The translations under genes were made by a program, and so were the position numbers. A stretch of 49,367 bases of DNA from Enterococcus mundtii (GTDB lineage Bacteria; Bacillota; Bacilli; Lactobacillales; Enterococcaceae): positions 1-49,367 of the forward strand of contig NZ_PUAP01000033.1 in assembly GCF_002947535.1 (NCBI RefSeq), given 5' to 3'. The notes below the pieces were generated by a model. That model searched no databases. It was not told where the DNA came from and saw only the letters and a program-made list of their open reading frames with translations. Numbering within the stretch: position 1 is the first letter of the stretch; every line of letters starts with the position of its first letter. Positions 8,677 through 16,401 of the stretch are shown here, in pieces.

Positions 8677-9776
8677 TAGAATACCTCCCTTTTATCTAAA
8701 ATGACGACTGACGACATGAGTAAAACAAACAATAACCCAAAATTCCCATAGATACCTAACCATTGCAAGGGATTGTCGGTCCACAAACTTTCTCTGACAG
8801 ATGCTAAGACCCAACCTAATGGTGAGAACCCCATCATTGTTTCATTCGTTGGAAAATAGGCACCACCTAAAAATCCAGTGAGTTGAATAAATATCTGGGT
8901 AACGCCAGAACCAATTCTTTTTTCATCACGATCCCCAATGGTTTCTAAAAATAAACCGAGTGCGAGAAAACTGCCCATAAGTGCGATTAAGTTGAGATAA
9001 GAAAAGCCAAACCTTAGATACCAAGGAACATCAAATAAAAATTGAGAGATGAGCATCAAGATCAACACCACGAGCATCCCAAAGAAGAAGTGACCGAAAA
9101 ATGTCGAAAAAATGATTGTTTTACGGCCAAGTGGTGTGATTAATTCTCTTTGCACGGTTCCATGTTGTCGTGCCTCTCGAAACATACTCAGACCAATTTC
9201 AGAAAAATATAAAACAAATAGACTGATCATGGCAATCGCATAGTATTGGTAGGACGTTGCAGTTTCTCGTTGATTTTCTTGATCGACGACGATCGCATCT
9301 GTAAACTGGTTTTCTGAAACTAAGCCAGCGGTTGCCGGCAAGTGCTGTTCTTTAATAATACTTTGTCGTTTGATTTCCTGTACGATTTCTACTAGATAGC
9401 TTTGAAGAATCGTTTTTTCTACATTGGACAATTCCCGACTCTGCACCTCGACATGATCTGAAAAGTGCAAGTAAGCGTCCGCTTCTTGTTGTCTTATATT
9501 CGCTAATCCTTCTTTTTCGTTTGCCACTTCTTCAAAATGAATAGCACCTTCAGTAAAAGAAGTCACTTGCTGGAATATCTCACGAACTTCTTGATCTTCT
9601 ACTTGATATTGCACCGTCAATGGCTCCATATCAGAGGTTATATCATTATTGAATACACCTTGGAGGACTGCCCCTAGAATAAACATCAACGTGATCGGAA
9701 AAGCAAGATAATAAATGTAATTGGATTTCTCACGAAAGTTTTGTATCAGGGTACGGATAATTATTTTTTCATTCAT
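8676..9776 (-). CDS. ABC-2 transporter permease, LnrM-like
   Basis: This 366-residue permease has the same plan as its downstream partner: one N-terminal membrane helix, a roughly 150-residue external region, and a C-terminal bundle of about five helices. The ATG at 9776 has AGGAGGAG in front; a GTG at 9782 sits too close to that site. It follows the ATPase gene by 11 bases and shares one base with the next permease. It probably forms a heterodimeric channel with that protein. Confidence 0.8.
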   Translation of the reverse strand: MNEKIIIRTLIQNFREKSNYIYYLAFPITLMFILGAVLQGVFNNDITSDMEPLTVQYQVEDQEVREIFQQVTSFTEGAIHFEEVANEKEGLANIRQQEADAYLHFSDHVEVQSRELSNVEKTILQSYLVEIVQEIKRQSIIKEQHLPATAGLVSENQFTDAIVVDQENQRETATSYQYYAIAMISLFVLYFSEIGLSMFREARQHGTVQRELITPLGRKTIIFSTFFGHFFFGMLVVLILMLISQFLFDVPWYLRFGFSYLNLIALMGSFLALGLFLETIGDRDEKRIGSGVTQIFIQLTGFLGGAYFPTNETMMGFSPLGWVLASVRESLWTDNPLQWLGIYGNFGLLFVLLMSSVVILDKREVF

Positions 9777-9787
9777 ACTCACTCCTC

Positions 9788-10723
9788 CTAATCACGTAGA
9801 TTACGTCCAGTCAAACTAAGAAAAACGGTTTCTAAATCTGGAGCTTGTTGCAGTACATCGACTACTCTAACTTCTTGCTTGATCAGTATCATTAATATTT
9901 GATTCAATAATTTGCTTTCAAGCACCGTCACGATCTGTACTTGTTGTTTGTCGAGTGAAACATTGATGACTCCATTGATAGTATTGATTTCTTCTATATC
10001 CAATGCCTCTGGATTCTCTACAGTGATTTGGAGATTGATTTTATCCGTGACGAGATTCACTAATTCTTCCTCACTACCGATAGCAATCACTTGTCCTTTA
10101 TCGATAATGACGATTTCATCTGCCAAACGTGCGACTTCTTCCATATAGTGACTCGTATAGATGATCGTTGTACCATTTTCTTTCATATTTTCAATTGCAT
10201 CTAAAATATAATTTCTAGATTGCGGATCGATCCCTACCGTAGGTTCATCCATGATCAGTAAAGCAGGCCGATGGGCAATCGCCATTGCAATATTCAATCG
10301 TCGTTGCATCCCACCAGAAAACGCACTCGGGCGCTCTTTTCTTCGTTCGTACAAATCAACCGTTCTCAATGCCTCTTCCACATTCTTTTTTAGTTCTTCT
10401 CCCCTGATTCCATAAAGCCCGCAAAAAAAGCGAACATTTTCTTCAGCAGACAAATCATAATAAATCGCTAACTCTTGCGGAACTACCCCTAAATTTCGCC
10501 TAAGCTCTCTTTTTCCCTCGGTCATCTCTTCTGAAAACAACTGAACTGTTCCAGATGTCTTATTCAATAAACCAGTAATCATATTGATAACGGTTGACTT
10601 TCCTGCGCCATTTGGTCCTAACAACCCTAAAATCGTTCCTTCAGGTACTTCAAATGACACACCGTCCACAGCAATTTTCTGCCCAAATTTTTTAGTCAAT
10701 TTTTGCACGCTCAGTATATTCAT
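9788..10723 (-). CDS. ABC transporter ATP-binding protein, LnrL/DrrA-like
   Basis: This 311-residue ATPase carries Walker A GPNGAGKS (36-43), signature FSGGMQRRLNIA, Walker B LLIMDEP, and the C-terminal regulatory region typical of DrrA-type drug-export ATPases. It energises the two ABC-2 permeases encoded just downstream. A weak GGAG site precedes the ATG. It sits 65 bases after the histidine kinase gene, so kinase, regulator and exporter form one transcription unit, as in the LnrJK-LMN and BceRS-type sensing modules. Confidence 0.9.
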   Translation of the reverse strand: MNILSVQKLTKKFGQKIAVDGVSFEVPEGTILGLLGPNGAGKSTVINMITGLLNKTSGTVQLFSEEMTEGKRELRRNLGVVPQELAIYYDLSAEENVRFFCGLYGIRGEELKKNVEEALRTVDLYERRKERPSAFSGGMQRRLNIAMAIAHRPALLIMDEPTVGIDPQSRNYILDAIENMKENGTTIIYTSHYMEEVARLADEIVIIDKGQVIAIGSEEELVNLVTDKINLQITVENPEALDIEEINTINGVINVSLDKQQVQIVTVLESKLLNQILMILIKQEVRVVDVLQQAPDLETVFLSLTGRNLRD

Positions 10724-10788
10724 TTAATCACTCCTTTCCTTTATTTTATAAAAAAAAGAGAAGCTGCAATAGTACAGTTTCTCATGAC

Positions 10789-11919
10789 TTACGAATTAGA
10801 AATCTCATGTTCTTCATCAAAAGGTAAAATCGTGGTGACGTGAAATCCATTCGTTCCATCGATCAACAATTTACCATTCAACATTGCCGTTCGCTCTTCC
10901 ATTCCTACGATCCCAAGACCTTTACGATAGTCCAATGCCCTTTTTCCATTGTTCTTCGATTCAAATCGTAAAAATTTTTGATACACATGTAGGCGCACCG
11001 TCACCGTAGAAGCTTCACTATATTTCAGCGTATTCGTCAAGAATTCTTTCAAATTCGCCGCCAATACCTGCCAATGAAAGCGACTGATTTTATCTAAAGA
11101 ACCGCTATATTGGAAATCCACGATAATCTGGTGAGCCTCGGAGAAACGTTGGAGTTCTGCCTTTACTTTATTGATATTCAAGGTTTCATTCTTTGGTTGC
11201 TCGTCATGTAACACATTTCGGACTTCGTTGATCGACTTTCTCAAACGATCAGCAGATTGGCTCAATAATTGATGCGCTTGTTCCGGTTGTTCTCGATTGA
11301 TGACCTTCGCCGCTTCTATTTGGATCAAACTACTCGTTAAGTCGTGTCCAAGATGGTCATGGATTTCATGGATGATACGTTGTCTTTCTACTAATGTTGC
11401 TTCTTTTTGCATCGCTTCAGCATTCAAAGTGCTTTGTGAAAAGAGTTTTGATAACTTGTTTCGTTCTATCCGTAAATAATCGGAAGAAGCAGTTAATTCT
11501 TCTTGCTGTTTCATCATTTTTTCCGCAGCCCAAACGATACTGATCATCCCACTGACCCATAGTAAAAAGAGAAAATAAAGTGAGGAAGAGAGAAAAAAGC
11601 TGCCAACACTATAACTGACTAAGGCTACAAATAAAAGTACCCATGACTTTTGCAAGCAAAAATAACCTTGCATCAAGGAAAGTGGCAATAGAAAAATTGC
11701 TTGTTCGACAAAAATCAAACTCAATAGAACAGTAATCAATTGCAAAGTAACAAACCACGGTCGATATTTTTGAAAACTTTCTCCTAAGAAAAAAAAGGTC
11801 AACCACAACATGCTTAAACTAATGATAACCATCAAAATGATGGAAGATGTTTGATAGACCACCAGTCCGATCAAACCAATGATCGATAGTAAGTTGATCG
11901 ATAATTTGATTGCTTGCAT
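10789..11919 (-). CDS. Sensor histidine kinase, NarL/DesK class
   Basis: This 376-residue kinase has about five or six N-terminal membrane helices (residues 1-135) with almost no external loop. A short coiled linker and a HisKA_3 dimerisation region follow. The likely phosphorylated residue is His187 in EIHDHLGHD. A C-terminal HATPase domain ends with GLGIVGMEERTAML. The lack of an external sensor domain suggests it senses the membrane or the partner exporter. Its ATG directly abuts the TAG of the response regulator gene upstream. The order is regulator then kinase, the reverse of yfiJK in Bacillus. Confidence 0.9.
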   Translation of the reverse strand: MQAIKLSINLLSIIGLIGLVVYQTSSIILMVIISLSMLWLTFFFLGESFQKYRPWFVTLQLITVLLSLIFVEQAIFLLPLSLMQGYFCLQKSWVLLFVALVSYSVGSFFLSSSLYFLFLLWVSGMISIVWAAEKMMKQQEELTASSDYLRIERNKLSKLFSQSTLNAEAMQKEATLVERQRIIHEIHDHLGHDLTSSLIQIEAAKVINREQPEQAHQLLSQSADRLRKSINEVRNVLHDEQPKNETLNINKVKAELQRFSEAHQIIVDFQYSGSLDKISRFHWQVLAANLKEFLTNTLKYSEASTVTVRLHVYQKFLRFESKNNGKRALDYRKGLGIVGMEERTAMLNGKLLIDGTNGFHVTTILPFDEEHEISNS

Positions 11920-12552
11920 CTACGTCATGACCTCACCTGTGAGAACATAGATCGCTAATTGAGTACGATGATCCAAGTTCAGTTTTTTTAAAATCATTGA
12001 AAGATTGTTATGGACAGTTCCTTCACTTAAAAATAGTGTTTGTGCAATCACTTTATTCGTCATTCCTTTTGCGACTAAGTAGGCAATTTCTTGCTCTCGC
12101 TCCGTCAATAAGGAGAGATCTGCTTCTTGCTGATTCTTGTTATCTGATTGTTGCGTTGCCTTCACAAGGACTTCTTTCGAAAGAATCGTTTGACCTTGTA
12201 ATACACTCTTGATTGCTTGAATCACCGCTTCAGGAGGAGTCGTTTTCAGCAGATAACCACTCGCACCATTACGTATCCCTTCTTCTATATAACGATCTTC
12301 ATCAAACGTAGTTAAAATGATGACAGGTATCTGGTATTCTTCCGTAATCTGTTTCGTAGCGGTGACGCCATCCATCCCTGGCATTCGGACATCCATCAAT
12401 ACGATATCTACTTGATTTTTTCCGCAAAAATCAATGGCTGTGCGCCCATCATGACAAATACCCACTACTTGAAAATCTATTGTACTTTCTAAAATAATTT
12501 TTAAGCCGCTTGTGATCAGTGCACTATCATCTACTAATAAAATATTTGTCAT
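11920..12552 (-). CDS. Response regulator, NarL/LuxR family
   Basis: The protein has 210 residues from the ATG at 12552, which has a GGAG site; a longer frame to 12603 adds an unlikely Cys-rich leader. It has a receiver domain with Asp8/Asp9, phosphoacceptor Asp54 (IVLMDVRMPGMDG) and Lys near 104. A LuxR-type helix-turn-helix occupies about 140-205 (LTEREQEIAYLVAKG). It is the first gene of the five-gene operon and probably activates it when phosphorylated by the adjacent kinase. Confidence 0.9.
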   Translation of the reverse strand: MTNILLVDDSALITSGLKIILESTIDFQVVGICHDGRTAIDFCGKNQVDIVLMDVRMPGMDGVTATKQITEEYQIPVIILTTFDEDRYIEEGIRNGASGYLLKTTPPEAVIQAIKSVLQGQTILSKEVLVKATQQSDNKNQQEADLSLLTEREQEIAYLVAKGMTNKVIAQTLFLSEGTVHNNLSMILKKLNLDHRTQLAIYVLTGEVMT

Positions 12553-12698
12553 AGTGATTCTCCATTTTTTTATTTTAAGCAAATAGGAGCAACAAGCAAA
12601 CAAATCAAAAAGTGTTGGCTGCTACTTACGAAAGTAGCCTGCGCATTTGTTACCTTTTTGATGAGTACGTTTCTTTTGACTCTCATACTTGATCTTTC

Positions 12699-12726
12699 TT
12701 TATAGTATACTCGAAAGAATCAGCAA
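12699..12726 (-). promoter_or_regulatory. Predicted sigma-A promoter of the regulator-kinase-ABC operon
   Basis: On the minus strand TTGCTG (12721-12726) and TATAAA (12699-12704) are separated by 16 bases, about 147 bases upstream of the regulator ATG. No second candidate of equal quality was seen in this 383-base gap. Confidence 0.45.
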
Positions 12727-12808
12727 ATAGAAGTTTGAGTCCGCAGTCGACGTTTGTCTGTAGTATGACTACTCACTGATCTTCACTATCCATTTTTAAT
12801 CAACAAAA

Positions 12809-12925
12809 AAAGATTGAGACAATCATGTTAGTTCTCAGAAATAGTCCAAAACCTAAAAATCCGAAAAACAAATTCTAGGTTCATAGAAATATTTCTTGAC
12901 GCTATACACAATTAGCTCAATCTTT
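12809..12925. repeat. Long hairpin, possible diverged repeat copy C, and terminator
   Basis: Outer arms AAAGATTGAG (12809-12818) and CTCAATCTTT (12916-12925) pair perfectly. A weaker inner stem uses ACCTA and TAGGT. Read on the minus strand the structure ends in seven T, so it can terminate the surface-protein gene that ends at 12936. The left side (GATTGAGACA, then CTCAGAAATAGTCC) can be aligned with the left side of the 48.7-kb hairpin, so it may be a diverged member of that family. Confidence 0.5.
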
Positions 12926-12935
12926 ATGTCATCGC

Positions 12936-15635
12936 TTAATTACTTTTCTTACGTTTCAGCCAGCTAGCTAAAGCTGTGCCTACCGCTCCAAAACCAAGCA
13001 GTGCGAATGTACTAGCTACTTCGCCAGTATTCGGTAATTTATCGCCTCTGCCAGAACTTCTAGTAGAGGCGGCATTAGTAGCAATATTTCCATTGCCACT
13101 TCCCGCAGGATTCCCACTTGGGGTAGTACCAGGTTGATTATTTCCTGAAGGTCCCCCACCGTTATTTCCAGTATTTCCGCCAGTTCCTCCATTGCCATTA
13201 TTACCTCCTCCGCCATTACCTCCCGAAAGCGCTGTATTGAGCATGATTGGTTCAGACTCTTCCCCTTGTGAAAAGTTGGTACTTTCATCTGAAATAGCAG
13301 TGATCCAATACGTGGTGTTGGCATTTAAGCCTGCAAAAGCGCCATCTACTGCTGCTATACCATCTGCATACGTAACAACACGTGCAAGTGGATTGACCTG
13401 AGGATTTGTATCGTAAATCAGGAATGTCACATCTTGCAGTAATTCTTCTACATGGTCATGGTACCATTGTTCACCAGGAGTATCCGGTGTATCATCATGA
13501 TGAAGAAGCGCGGTACCCGCAATCGTGATTACTTCATGGGTATTGTTTTGTGCAGCTAGTTCTTCGTCAATCCTTAAAAAGGCACCGGCTGCCTTCGTAA
13601 TCGCTTCGACATCAAAGATATCGACAATACGGTAGGCATCATTTTCCATAGTTGGTAATTTCGTGACATCATAATTGGAAAGATCAATAGCTCCCCAGTC
13701 AAGTGCCCAATTCTCTCCTTTGATCGTATCCGTTCCAGTAATGCTATCTGTATATCGGAAGGATTCTTCTAGCCAAATCACGTCTTCCCCAGGTGCTAAG
13801 CCCATTAATGTTGGCGCAGCAAAATGATCGATTTCTGTCGTCCCATTGAATCCACGAGCAAAAACTGTTCCTTTTTCTAAAAGGATTTCAGCTGGCACGA
13901 CTTCAATAATCGCTTTATTCCAATTTTGTCCTGGTTCTAATGTAGTGAGCCGTCTGATCGGTGTAGCAGTGATCTCGTATGTGCCAATACTTGTGATCTC
14001 CAAAATCAAGTAGCGGCCATCTTCTGAAACACTAATTCCATCTGCATCTGTCCCAAAGAGATAATCATCTGGATTGCCCCCACGACCAAATACAGAAAAG
14101 GCATTTGAGAGGGAAATTCGCGTTTCTACTCCACCATACGGTACTTGGACTGTTTCACCCAACGCATCAATAGGCAAAGTATCAACTTCACTTCCAAGAC
14201 CTAATTTAGGATAGTTTGTCTCAGTATCCCATACCCAAATACTATCGAAATCCCAACCATTAGATTCGTAAGTATTTCGTGTACGCAATTCAATGACATC
14301 CAATGGTTCAATGACATCTGGAGTAACAGGCCCTTCTACATAAACTCCATTATTTAATACTTTCGAATGATTATAGTAATAATTATGGAGGTTCGTACTA
14401 TTAAAACCAAAATGATCGACGTTAGATTCTCCGGTTACGTCCCCCATCGCATAGCTGTTTTGAACCTCGGAATATTCGGCATCCCCGACAAATCCACCAA
14501 CATTTGCAACGCCAACGACAGACCCCGTACTATAACTTCGTCCGACTGGTTCAGCAAGAGAATGTATCCCACCAATAAATCCACCAACGCCAGTTATTCC
14601 AACTACATCTCCTGTAGCGTAAGAATCAATCACTGTACTATAAATGTGCTGTATTCCAATCAATCCGCCATGATTACTGCCTTCTGTACTAGTCACATTC
14701 CCCATTGCATAGGAACGACTGACATGGCCATATCTATTATACCCAATCAATCCGCCGACATTGGATGTATTAGCCGTTACATCACCTGTGGCATAACTGT
14801 CCACCACTGTATTGCTATTTGCTCCAATCAATCCGCCAACAGCTTGCGGTGAATCATTCAGATCTCTGTTTACTGTGACCGTGGCAGAAGAAGAAGAACG
14901 GATAACAGCAGTTCCATGAAGTCTGTTTACCATAGATCCCACTAATCCGCCAACATAACCTCCACTAGCTTCAATCCTTCCGCCGACAACAGCAGAATCA
15001 GTGACAGTCGTTGGTTTTGAATTTACATCGTTGATTCGACCAATCAATCCACCGATCGCCTCACCATTTAACCCTCCCGAAACTTGTGGATTTTCGAGTG
15101 TGATCCCCGATATTCTCGCACCGTCAGTCACACCGAAGAAACCGCGATTGCCCGTATCTCCAGCTTGGGCACCAGATGTAACCCGCATATTACGGATCAC
15201 TGTCCCAGGCTCAGCTGTAAGACTTCCAGTAAATTTTGTTGCTAAAGTTGCTCCATATCCAACAGGTATCCAATCTGAAGTAAGTGTGATATCATTCATC
15301 AGATGATAATGCGCTGTTAGATCATTTCGTATTTCATTCAATTCAGCTTCAGTTGTGATTTGGAATGGAAAACTGACAGAACCATTACCTACCCCTGAAA
15401 ATAAAGGATCAATAGCCATTTCGCTTGTCTCTTCAGACAATGGCAACTGATCCCCTATCATTTGTTCTGATGTTTCTTGATTGATTTCTTCCTCCATTGC
15501 TTCTTTTTCAACAATTGTGTGACTTATTGCCTCATTGACCTCTAAAACATTTGCAAAAGTCGGCACTGTTTGCGCTAACAACATGGAGCTCAAAAAGATA
15601 TTGGCAATCAGTTTTTTCTTACTCAACCTAACCAT
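12936..15635 (-). CDS. LPXTG cell-wall surface protein with GLUG repeats (copy 1)
   Basis: This is an 899-residue exported protein. A signal peptide occupies residues 1 to about 30 (cleavage after TFA). A beta-rich region follows, and then a run of GLUG-type repeats (about 180-400), seen as GGLIG, GGFIG or GGFVG followed by SYATGDV variants. Two C-terminal domains share DTPGEQWYHDH and TYWITAISDES stretches with its paralog. A Gly/Asn-rich linker leads to the sorting signal LPNTG (867-871), a hydrophobic span and a KRKK tail. Sortase would link it to peptidoglycan, and an adhesion role is inferred. The ATG at 15635 is preferred because a GTG at 15644 lies inside the ribosome site and the paralog starts likewise. 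Confidence 0.9.
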   Translation of the reverse strand: MVRLSKKKLIANIFLSSMLLAQTVPTFANVLEVNEAISHTIVEKEAMEEEINQETSEQMIGDQLPLSEETSEMAIDPLFSGVGNGSVSFPFQITTEAELNEIRNDLTAHYHLMNDITLTSDWIPVGYGATLATKFTGSLTAEPGTVIRNMRVTSGAQAGDTGNRGFFGVTDGARISGITLENPQVSGGLNGEAIGGLIGRINDVNSKPTTVTDSAVVGGRIEASGGYVGGLVGSMVNRLHGTAVIRSSSSATVTVNRDLNDSPQAVGGLIGANSNTVVDSYATGDVTANTSNVGGLIGYNRYGHVSRSYAMGNVTSTEGSNHGGLIGIQHIYSTVIDSYATGDVVGITGVGGFIGGIHSLAEPVGRSYSTGSVVGVANVGGFVGDAEYSEVQNSYAMGDVTGESNVDHFGFNSTNLHNYYYNHSKVLNNGVYVEGPVTPDVIEPLDVIELRTRNTYESNGWDFDSIWVWDTETNYPKLGLGSEVDTLPIDALGETVQVPYGGVETRISLSNAFSVFGRGGNPDDYLFGTDADGISVSEDGRYLILEITSIGTYEITATPIRRLTTLEPGQNWNKAIIEVVPAEILLEKGTVFARGFNGTTEIDHFAAPTLMGLAPGEDVIWLEESFRYTDSITGTDTIKGENWALDWGAIDLSNYDVTKLPTMENDAYRIVDIFDVEAITKAAGAFLRIDEELAAQNNTHEVITIAGTALLHHDDTPDTPGEQWYHDHVEELLQDVTFLIYDTNPQVNPLARVVTYADGIAAVDGAFAGLNANTTYWITAISDESTNFSQGEESEPIMLNTALSGGNGGGGNNGNGGTGGNTGNNGGGPSGNNQPGTTPSGNPAGSGNGNIATNAASTRSSGRGDKLPNTGEVASTFALLGFGAVGTALASWLKRKKSN

Positions 15636-16310
15636 AAAAACCACCCTTTCATTTCTAACTATTTTTTAATTAACAATATTATTATCTCATAAAATAATAA
15701 TAAAATAAATTTTTTAGCTGTTTAAAAGGCTTTTATAATTAGATAACTCTAATTATATTATAACTAAATGTTTTTTATCAATCATTTTAAAATAGATATT
15801 TTATCTGAACTATTTTTTTATTGAACCAGTTGCAAAATAAGAAAACAATCGATATTAAAACATCATTATGTTTATGAACGTCTATTTTACTCTCTAATAA
15901 AGTCGACGTGCATCAGGTAATAGAAAATTTAAACAAGAGATCGTCGGATGATGTTCGAAAGACTTATCTATAAGTCTTTAACTATAGCCCTCACCGAACA
16001 GTTACAATGTTTTCCATTTAGTATAATAAAAATCGGATGACTTGTTTTTACACTTAAAATTAAATAATAAAATCATTTTATTATTTTTGTGGTAAAGATA
16101 ATAACTTATGAGGTGACTATTCACACATTCATACAAAAATCCACTCGTGTAATCATTGAACAAATAGTTGATATTCGTTATTTTATTTTGTTTTAATAAC
16201 AAATATCCAAAATAATATTTTATTCATAACAGCCAAGATAAAATAAAAAAATAACATCTTTAATTAAAAAATCGCTACCTTAAATTGTATCAAAAGCAAC
16301 CAAATTCACT
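15636..16310. other. AT-rich intergenic region upstream of surface protein copy 1
   Basis: About 675 bases of very AT-rich sequence hold no gene I can support. It contains the palindrome at 15735-15756 and a short hairpin GACTTA-TCTA-TAAGTC near 15960. A 66-codon open frame at 16002-16202 lacks a ribosome site and was not called. Confidence 0.6.
15735..15756. promoter_or_regulatory. 22-bp palindrome upstream of surface protein copy 1
   Basis: ATAATTAGA and TCTAATTAT are perfect 9-bp arms around TAAC. The same arms with an AAAC spacer occur at 19354-19375 upstream of the paralog, with conserved flanks on the gene-distal side. It lies about 100 bases from the start codon and overlaps TATAAT-like sequence, so it may be a shared operator or promoter core. 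Regulator unknown. Confidence 0.5.
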
Positions 16311-16358
16311 AAATAACCCACAACATCCAAGAAGAATTCTGGATGTTATGGGTTATTT
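16311..16358 (-). terminator. Hairpin after surface protein copy 2
   Basis: Arms 16311-16329 and 16340-16358 are 19 bp with one mismatch, around a 10-base loop. The following minus-strand T content is modest (TTATTTAG). It lies 43 bases beyond the stop of the 949-residue protein. Confidence 0.65.
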
Positions 16359-16401
16359 CCCTACACTTTGTTATTCAGTTAATTGAACAAAAATTTGTGC
16401 A

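Noticed and set aside
14367-14852. 161-codon open frame antisense to surface protein copy 1
   Set aside because: It lies wholly inside the repeat region on the other strand, has no ribosome site and an unlikely Thr/Ile/Asn/Cys-rich product.
16002-16202. 66-codon open frame in the AT-rich gap between the surface-protein genes
   Set aside because: No ribosome site, very AT-rich composition and an implausible Lys/Asn/Tyr-rich product.
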